DNA of 11,457 nucleotides from Proteobacteria bacterium UBA6522. GTDB lineage: Bacteria > Pseudomonadota > Gammaproteobacteria > Steroidobacterales > Rariloculaceae. Of this stretch, positions 5,813-11,457 are shown piece after piece (position 1 is the first letter of the stretch; every line of letters begins with the position of its first letter). The position numbers were made by a program, and so were the translations under genes. The stretch spans positions 1 through 11,457 of the forward strand of contig DJLG01000074.1 in NCBI GenBank assembly GCA_002434915.1. Reading direction: 5' to 3'. The notes beneath the pieces were generated by a model. It was not told the DNA's origin. It saw only the letters and a program-made list of their open reading frames with translations, and made no database searches.

Positions 5813-6540
5813 GTACAGATCGTTATGCCCGGCATTTGGCATTACCTGAAATTGGTGAAGCTGGCCAAAATATCCTCAGCAAGTCACATGTGCTAATTGT
5901 TGGTATTGGGGGTTTGGGTTGTCCAGCAGCTCAGTATTTAGCGGGAAGTGGTATTGGGACTTTAATACTCAATGATTTTGATTGTGTGGATGAGAGTAAC
6001 CTTTCTCGACAAGTGCTATTTGAGGCAGATACAGTTGGCGAGCTGAAAGTAGAGGCTGCTAAAAGGCGTCTTCAACTTATAAACCCAGATCTTAGTATTA
6101 CTTGCTTTTCAGATCGATTAGATCAGTCGAAGCTGCTCTCTGTTATTGAGTCAGTATCTGTTGTGATCGATGCAACTGATAATTTCACTTCCCGACTTGC
6201 TATTAATCGCGCAGCAGTGCAGGCAGGAGTGCCGCTGGTAACTGGCGCCGCAATTCGCTTTGAAGGACAGTTATCAGTATTCCTAAATAATGGTAATGGC
6301 CCATGTTACCGATGTCTCTATGATGATGAGGATGAATGGCTTGGAAATTGTCAGGGTAATGGTGTTGCATCGCCAGTACCTGGGGTCATCGGCACACTCA
6401 TGGCCTTAGAAACGATAAAAGTTTTGCTTCGGTTGAACTCTTCAATCACCAATCACTTGCACCTATGGGATGCTAAGCAAGGTGGTTGGCAGGATATTGC
6501 AATAACTATTAATACAAAGTGCCTTGACTGCCAGGCATAA
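5809..6540 (+). CDS. moeB: Molybdopterin-synthase adenylyltransferase MoeB (ThiF/HesA family)
   Basis: An E1-like enzyme that adenylates the C-terminal glycine of a ubiquitin-like sulfur carrier, most likely MoaD, so that it can receive sulfur for molybdopterin. It has 243 residues. Seen: RYARHLALPEIG (5-16), the ATP loop G-x-G-G-L-G (32-37), and D56, R67, K80 and D124, which align with the E. coli MoeB nucleotide-binding residues D62, R73, K86 and D130. Zinc cysteine pairs lie at C166/C169 and C238/C241. There is no rhodanese domain. The ATG at 5809 overlaps the prmC stop (ATGA) and has GGAAAG 6 nt upstream; a GTG at 5803 is in frame but worse placed. The locus favours MoeB, but sequence alone cannot fully exclude ThiF acting on ThiS, or a dual role. 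Confidence 0.88.
   Translation: MSTDRYARHLALPEIGEAGQNILSKSHVLIVGIGGLGCPAAQYLAGSGIGTLILNDFDCVDESNLSRQVLFEADTVGELKVEAAKRRLQLINPDLSITCFSDRLDQSKLLSVIESVSVVIDATDNFTSRLAINRAAVQAGVPLVTGAAIRFEGQLSVFLNNGNGPCYRCLYDDEDEWLGNCQGNGVASPVPGVIGTLMALETIKVLLRLNSSITNHLHLWDAKQGGWQDIAITINTKCLDCQA
6520..6537. terminator. Weak hairpin at the moeB/metH junction, possible bidirectional terminator
   Basis: TGCCT (6520-6524) and AGGCA (6533-6537) form a 5-bp stem with an 8-nt loop inside the last codons of moeB. On the metH strand the stem lies just past the metH stop and is followed by CTTTG, a very short T run; on the moeB strand no T run follows. It is the only hairpin I see where both converging transcripts must end, but it is weak and partly dictated by the CxxC codons. 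Confidence 0.25.
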
Positions 6541-9500
6541 TTAATATCCTAGATTAGGAGACAACCATCGTTCCGCTTCAGCTAACGTCCAACCCTTACG
6601 TGAAGCGTAACTTTTAACCTGATCACGGCCAATTTTACCTACTGAAAAGTAGCGAGATTCGGGATGAGAGAAATACCAACCGCTTACCGCAGCTGTTGGA
6701 AACATTGCAAATGATTCAGTCAGCTTGATACCAGTTTGATTTTCAACGTCTAAAAGCTTCCATAAGGTTCCTTTCTCGGTGTGATCAGGACAGGCGGGGT
6801 ATCCTGGTGCTGGACGAATGCCTTGATACTTTTCCTTAATTAAGGAGTCATTATTTAAAGTTTCCTGAGGTGCATAGCCCCATAAAGATTTTCTAACATG
6901 CTCATGAAGCCGTTCAGCAAATGCCTCAGCTAGTCGATCGGCGAGTGCCTTTAGGATGATTGTATTGTAATCATCATGTTGTGCTTCAAAACGTGCTGCC
7001 TGCTCGTCTAATCCAATGCCTGTTGTGACTGCAAATGCACCAATATAATCATTAACTCCAGTATCTAGTGGTGCTATAAAATCGCTCAAGCAGTCATTAT
7101 GTAGATCAGACCGCTTAAGTTTTTGCTGTCGCAGGTTATACAGTTTTGCATGTACTTTTTTTCTGTCTTTATCTCCATAGATTTCTATATCATCTTCAAC
7201 CGAGTTAGCAGGAAAAAATCCAGTAACACCGGATAGTCTGAGCCACTTATCTTTTATAATTTGATCCAGCAGCCTTTGTGCATCAGAGTAAAGTGCTCCA
7301 GCAGGTTTTCCTACTACCTTGTCTTTTAGTATCTCAGGAAAGCGGCCATGAAATTCCCAAGCATTGAAGAAAGGCATCCAGTCAATGTATTTGACAAGGT
7401 CTTCCAGCGACCAGTCGCTAATCTTAAATATGCCAAGATTATTGGGTCTGACAGGCTCATAGTCAGACCAGTCTATGGTTATTCGGTTTGCTTGCGCTTG
7501 GTTTAAGGTAAGTTTTGGCGCGTCTTTGCGCTTTTTTTCATGACGAGCTCGACGAGTATTATGTTGCTCTTTAAGAGTATGTTTGAATTCATCCCGATCT
7601 TCACTGGTGAGTAGTTGGGCTATGTTTACTGACCGGGATGCATCTTTTACGTAGACCACGGGACCTTCATACGCTGGATCAATCTTGACGCTTGTATGGG
7701 CTGGGGATGTTGTGGCTCCACCAATTAACAATGGTAGCGAAAAACCTTGACGCTGCATTTCTTCAGCAACGTAAACCATTTCATCGAGTGAGGGGGTTAT
7801 AAGTCCTGAGAGTCCAATTAGATCCGCATTCTGTTCTTTTGCTGCACTTAGTATCTTTTCTGCTGAAACCATAACTCCTAAATCTGTGATCTCAAAGTTA
7901 TTGCATTGTAGTACTACACCAACTATGTTTTTTCCAATGTCATGCACATCGCCCTTGACTGTCGCGATTACCATTCGAACTTTTTTTAGGGCCTCAGTTT
8001 TGTCTTTTTCAATATAAGGAACAAGATGGGCAACGGCTTTTTTCATGACGCGTGCAGACTTAACAACCTGTGGGAGAAACATTTTTCCCTCACCAAAAAG
8101 ATCTCCAACGATATTCATTCCATCCATAAGCGGGCCTTCAATAACATCCAATGGCCGTTTTGATGATAATCGTGCTTCCTCCGTATCCTCGATCACATGA
8201 CTGTCAATTCCCTGAACAAGTGCATGTGCTAGACGTTCTGATATTGGGTATGTACGCCATTCTTCAGTTTCTTTCTTTGTATTCTTCTGATTATGGTTCT
8301 GGAATTGGCCAGCTAAAAGTAACAATCTTTCAGTAGCATCTTCTCGTCTGTTGAGAATAACGTCCTCCGATGCTTCTCTTAGATTCGCTGGTATGTCCTG
8401 ATAGACTGCTAGTTGACCTGCGTTAACTATGCCCATGTCCATGCCAGCTGCAACTGCATGGTAAAGGAACGTGGAGTGCATCGTTTCACGGACAATGTTG
8501 TTTCCACGAAAAGAGAAAGACACGTTGCTCACGCCACCACTTACCAGGGCATTAGGTAGTTCTTCCTTGATTTTACGAGTGGCCTCTATAAAGGCGAGAC
8601 CGTATCCGTTATGTTCCTCAATTCCTGTAGCAACAGCAAAAATATTTGGATCAAAAATAATGTCTTCAGGCGGAAATCCCACTTCATTTACAAGCAACTT
8701 ATAAGATCGCGCGCAGATGTCTAATTTTTTTTGTGCTGTATCAGCTTGGCCTTCTTCATCGAATGCCATAACGACTACCGCCGCACCATAGTGAAGTATT
8801 TCGCGTGCTTGAGTAAGAAATGACTCTTCACCTTCTTTAAGGCTTATAGAATTAACAATCCCCTTGCCTTGCAAACATCGCAGTCCCGTTTGGATCACTG
8901 ACCACTTAGAGGAATCAACCATAACAGGGACGCGGGCAATATCTGGTTCAGAGGCAATTAGTTTCAAGAACCGATCCATTGCCTCCTCGGAATTCAGCAT
9001 TCCTTCATCCATGTTGACATCAATAATCTGAGCGCCATTTTCAACCTGGCTACGCGCGATAGTTAGGGCTTCGTTATAGTCATTTGCTTCAATAAGTTTT
9101 CTAAAGCGCGCAGAGCCAGTGACGTTAGTACGCTCTCCAACGTTGATAAAGAGGCTATCAGGACCAATTTTGAACGATTCCAATCCTGATAAACGGCTAA
9201 ACTTTGGAATTTGAGGAATAATTCTAGGTGTGTGTTTTAAGATGGTTTTGGCAATTGCGCTGATATGTTTAGGAGTTGTCCCACAGCATCCCCCAGCAAG
9301 ATTCAGCCATCCATTTTGAGCAAACTCATCTATTATTTCAGCCATATGCTCAGGGGTATCATCGTATTCTCCGAATTCATTAGGTAAGCCAGCGTTTGGA
9401 TAAACACTGACTGGGAATTCGGAAATTTGTGATAATTCCTTAACATAGGGCCTTAATTCATTGGCCCCTAAGGCACAATTGAGCCCTATACATAAAGGTT

Positions 9501-10218
9501 TTGCATGACGTACGGAGTTATAGAAAGCTTCTAGAGTTTGTCCGGATAGGGTACGCCCAGAAGCGTCTGTGATAGTGCCAGATATGATAATTGGAATATT
9601 TAAGGACTTTTCATCGCATAAGTGCTTAATAGCAAATATTGCTGCCTTAGCATTGAGGGTATCGAAAATAGTCTCGACTATAAGTAAATCAACTCCGCCC
9701 TCGATAAGCGCTTGTGTAGCCTCACCATAGGTTTCTACTAATTGTTCAAAAGTTATATTGCGAGCCCCAGGGTCACTTACATCTGGGGAGATTGAGCAGG
9801 TACGGTTCGTAGGACCAAGCGCGCCTGCGACGAACTTTGTTTTACCAGATTTAGTTTCTGCTGCCTTTGCTGCCTCACAAGCTATTTTTGCGGCTGTGTA
9901 ATTTAATTCATAAACTAACGATTCCATGCCGTAATCGGCTTGTGATGGTTTTGTAGAATTGAATGTATTGGTTGTGATTATATCTGCACCAGCCTCTAAG
10001 AATTGAGTATGGATCGTTTTTATATAATCTGGTTGAGTAATTGATAGAAGGTCGTTATTCCCTTTTAATTCTTGTGGCCAGTCTTTAAATTTTTCGCCCC
10101 TGAAATCTATTTCTTTAAGTTTTAAAGCTTGTACGCTTGTACCTAAGGCACCATCAAGAACAATGATTCGCTCACTAAGTAACTTTTCTAGTTGAGTAGT
10201 CTTATTATTCAAGTTCAC
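6541..10218 (-). CDS. metH: Cobalamin-dependent methionine synthase MetH
   Basis: Moves the methyl group of 5-methyltetrahydrofolate to homocysteine through cobalamin. I place the start at the GTG at 10218, which overlaps the metF stop by 4 nt (GTGA) with AAGAG just upstream. This gives 1225 residues against 1227 in E. coli. An in-frame ATG at 10263 would add 15 residues unlike the family and lacks a ribosome site. Seen, numbered from the GTG: the homocysteine domain with zinc cysteines C248, C311 and C312; the folate domain from about 355 (NVGERTNVTGS); the cobalamin cap and domain with D-x-H-x-x-G and H759 as lower cobalt ligand, followed by SGLITPS and GGATTS; and the C-terminal reactivation domain with R-x-x-x-G-Y around 1135-1140. 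All modules are present. Its 3' end abuts moeB. Confidence 0.98.
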   Translation of the reverse strand: MNLNNKTTQLEKLLSERIIVLDGALGTSVQALKLKEIDFRGEKFKDWPQELKGNNDLLSITQPDYIKTIHTQFLEAGADIITTNTFNSTKPSQADYGMESLVYELNYTAAKIACEAAKAAETKSGKTKFVAGALGPTNRTCSISPDVSDPGARNITFEQLVETYGEATQALIEGGVDLLIVETIFDTLNAKAAIFAIKHLCDEKSLNIPIIISGTITDASGRTLSGQTLEAFYNSVRHAKPLCIGLNCALGANELRPYVKELSQISEFPVSVYPNAGLPNEFGEYDDTPEHMAEIIDEFAQNGWLNLAGGCCGTTPKHISAIAKTILKHTPRIIPQIPKFSRLSGLESFKIGPDSLFINVGERTNVTGSARFRKLIEANDYNEALTIARSQVENGAQIIDVNMDEGMLNSEEAMDRFLKLIASEPDIARVPVMVDSSKWSVIQTGLRCLQGKGIVNSISLKEGEESFLTQAREILHYGAAVVVMAFDEEGQADTAQKKLDICARSYKLLVNEVGFPPEDIIFDPNIFAVATGIEEHNGYGLAFIEATRKIKEELPNALVSGGVSNVSFSFRGNNIVRETMHSTFLYHAVAAGMDMGIVNAGQLAVYQDIPANLREASEDVILNRREDATERLLLLAGQFQNHNQKNTKKETEEWRTYPISERLAHALVQGIDSHVIEDTEEARLSSKRPLDVIEGPLMDGMNIVGDLFGEGKMFLPQVVKSARVMKKAVAHLVPYIEKDKTEALKKVRMVIATVKGDVHDIGKNIVGVVLQCNNFEITDLGVMVSAEKILSAAKEQNADLIGLSGLITPSLDEMVYVAEEMQRQGFSLPLLIGGATTSPAHTSVKIDPAYEGPVVYVKDASRSVNIAQLLTSEDRDEFKHTLKEQHNTRRARHEKKRKDAPKLTLNQAQANRITIDWSDYEPVRPNNLGIFKISDWSLEDLVKYIDWMPFFNAWEFHGRFPEILKDKVVGKPAGALYSDAQRLLDQIIKDKWLRLSGVTGFFPANSVEDDIEIYGDKDRKKVHAKLYNLRQQKLKRSDLHNDCLSDFIAPLDTGVNDYIGAFAVTTGIGLDEQAARFEAQHDDYNTIILKALADRLAEAFAERLHEHVRKSLWGYAPQETLNNDSLIKEKYQGIRPAPGYPACPDHTEKGTLWKLLDVENQTGIKLTESFAMFPTAAVSGWYFSHPESRYFSVGKIGRDQVKSYASRKGWTLAEAERWLSPNLGY

Positions 10219-11084
10219 TGCTCTTTTGTTTTTTGGGTGGGCCTTAAGCCAAGAGAGTGACATATTGCATAAGTAAGATCAGATCTGTTCAGAGTGTAGA
10301 AATGGAATTCATCAACGCCATGTTGTTTGAGTTCTTCAACTTGCTCTATAGCAACTTTTTCAGCAATCATTCGGCGAGCATCTGGATCTTCATCCAAACC
10401 AGAAAATTGTTCGTGAAGTTTTGGTGGCACAAAAGCCCCACAGTCTTTTGCAAATTCTAAGAGTCTTGAGAAGTTCGTTATAGGTAGTATTCCTGGAATT
10501 ATTGGAACACCTAAATTTATTGCATGACAATGGTCTCTAAATTTTAAGTATGCCGTTGTATCTAAGAAGAACTGAGTGATCGCACGAGATGCCCCAGCAT
10601 CTACTTTGCGTTTCAGATTATCTATATCAGCACCCGCATTTTTTGCTTCTGGATGTACTTCAGGATATGCAGCGACAGAAATATCAAAATCCCCAATTGT
10701 GCGTAATCCTTTCACCAAGTCCACGGCATAATCAAAACCGCCTTTACAAGGTCTATAGACCTTGGTGCCTTTTGGAGGGTCGCCACGCAGTGCAACAATG
10801 TTTCTAATCCCTGTTTTCCAATAATCTTTAGCCACTGCTAGGACCTCTTCGCGTGGTGCTCCAATACAGGTTAAATGTGGAGCACAAATCATAGAAGTTT
10901 CTTTTTGCAAGCGTTCTATAACCTGATGAGTTCTATCTCTAGTTGATCCATCCGCTCCGTAGGTTACGGATACAAAATTTGGGCTAAGCGGCTCTAGTCG
11001 CTTTATAGAACGCCAGAGTGTCTCAGACATTTTCTTAGTAGCCGGCGGGAAAAATTCAAAAGATACTCGAATGTTGATACTCAT
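10215..11084 (-). CDS. metF: 5,10-methylenetetrahydrofolate reductase MetF
   Basis: A flavin enzyme that reduces 5,10-methylene- to 5-methyltetrahydrofolate, the methyl donor that MetH uses. It has 289 residues against 296 in E. coli, colinear throughout. Seen: SFEFFPP with the catalytic glutamate E10 (E28 in E. coli), VSVTYGA at 38-44, and ALRGDPP with D102 at the flavin site (D120 in E. coli). AAYPEVHPEA follows at 138-147, then KRKVDAGA and AITQFF ending at F173, IIPGILP, and the C-terminal FHFYTLNR. The ATG lies 10 nt after the gatB stop without a clear Shine-Dalgarno, and the stop overlaps metH. The two consecutive steps of methyl supply are thus translationally coupled. I see no met-regulon operator or SAH riboswitch here; any control would act upstream of gatB. 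Confidence 0.98.
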   Translation of the reverse strand: MSINIRVSFEFFPPATKKMSETLWRSIKRLEPLSPNFVSVTYGADGSTRDRTHQVIERLQKETSMICAPHLTCIGAPREEVLAVAKDYWKTGIRNIVALRGDPPKGTKVYRPCKGGFDYAVDLVKGLRTIGDFDISVAAYPEVHPEAKNAGADIDNLKRKVDAGASRAITQFFLDTTAYLKFRDHCHAINLGVPIIPGILPITNFSRLLEFAKDCGAFVPPKLHEQFSGLDEDPDARRMIAEKVAIEQVEELKQHGVDEFHFYTLNRSDLTYAICHSLGLRPTQKTKEQ

Positions 11085-11094
11085 GGTTTTCTGA

Positions 11095-11457
11095 TTATGA
11101 GCTGTTCAATTTGCTTCGTAATATTTGGTTGACGTTCTGTGGGTTGGCTTTACCCTTGGATTCCTTCATGACCTGCCCAACTAAAAACCCAATAACCTTT
11201 TCTTTCCCGTTTTTGAATTGCATTACTTGCTCAGGATTATTAATAATTACATCATCAACCAATGCCTCAATAGTATGCGCATCTGTTATCTGTTTCAGGC
11301 CATGTTTCTCAATGATGCTATCAACATTGCTTGAGCCTTCGGTTTTCCAAAGCTCATCAAATACAACGCTTGCTGCACTAGCTGAGACTGTATTGTCTTC
11401 AATTTTTTGAGCAAGCTTCCCTATCATGGATGGAGATATTTTAGACTCTTCAATACT
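11095..11457 (-). CDS. gatB: Aspartyl/glutamyl-tRNA amidotransferase subunit B, C-terminal part
   Basis: Only the last 120 residues are in the window; the gene begins beyond the right edge. GatB is the tRNA-binding, kinase-like subunit of GatCAB, which converts misacylated Glu-tRNA(Gln) and/or Asp-tRNA(Asn) to the amides. Seen: the helical YqeY-like tail domain with a helix around the partial-sequence positions 9-30 (MIGKLAQKIEDN), VVFDELWKT, IIEKHGLKQI, and the signature GKEKVIGFLVGQVMK followed by KGKANP. These match GatB C-termini closely. A Met codon at 11427 is internal: the frame stays open to the edge and reads SISP-like family sequence before it. Genes gatC and gatA would be expected further right. 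It probably shares a transcript with metF and metH. Confidence 0.95.
   Translation of the reverse strand, partial: SIEESKISPSMIGKLAQKIEDNTVSASAASVVFDELWKTEGSSNVDSIIEKHGLKQITDAHTIEALVDDVIINNPEQVMQFKNGKEKVIGFLVGQVMKESKGKANPQNVNQILRSKLNSS

Noticed and set aside
5809..6540. moeB as thiF
   Set aside because: The families are close, but the prfA-prmC-moeB order and the nucleotide-site alignment favour MoeB; no thiamine genes are nearby. Not fully excluded.
11085..11094. SAH, SAM or cobalamin riboswitch before metF or metH
   Set aside because: Only 10 nt separate gatB and metF, and metF and metH overlap; there is no room for such a fold outside coding sequence.
1..11457. Mobile elements, CRISPR arrays, phage or defence genes
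   Set aside because: All coding space is taken by colinear housekeeping genes, and I saw no spaced repeats, terminal inverted repeats or transposase motifs.

Overview
The window looks like a chromosomal housekeeping segment from a gammaproteobacterium of moderate to low GC content. The evidence is the order lolB, TPR lipoprotein, divergent promoter region, then (hemA-position gene), prfA, prmC, moeB. I recall this as the layout of the hemA locus in Pseudomonas and relatives. MetH also aligns with E. coli MetH residue by residue at its key sites. I cannot name the genus. I see no insertion sequence, phage gene, CRISPR array or resistance gene.

Layout, left to right. Positions 1-104 hold nothing I can support. 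Three minus-strand tRNA genes follow: Ser(UGA), Arg(ACG) and Gln(UUG). None encodes its 3' CCA, and each is preceded by its own TTGAC-type -35 box. Next, still on the minus strand, are lolB and, upstream of it and overlapping by 4 nt, a 593-residue TPR outer-membrane lipoprotein. A 137-bp divergent intergenic region separates these from a plus-strand operon: mscS, prfA (GTGA overlap), prmC (10-nt gap), moeB (ATGA overlap). The moeB stop codon abuts the metH stop codon. The right part is a minus-strand operon read from the right edge: gatB (3' part only), metF (10-nt gap), metH (GTGA overlap).

How the genes work together. LolB inserts lipoproteins into the outer membrane, and the TPR protein is itself a lipoprotein that may be a client or partner. 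PrfA (RF1) ends translation, and PrmC methylates the glutamine of its GGQ motif. MoeB activates the sulfur carrier MoaD for molybdopterin synthesis. MscS is an osmotic safety valve and seems to occupy the place where hemA is normally found. MetF makes 5-methyltetrahydrofolate and MetH uses it, through cobalamin, to make methionine. GatB belongs to the amidotransferase that makes Gln-tRNA and/or Asn-tRNA.

I found no clearly new biological system. The points most worth a second look are the hemA-to-mscS change, the missing ispE beside the tRNA-Gln, the tRNA-Arg with two U-U mismatches in its acceptor stem, the CCA-less tRNA genes, the PrmC substitution beside its cofactor site, and the zero-spacing convergence of moeB and metH.
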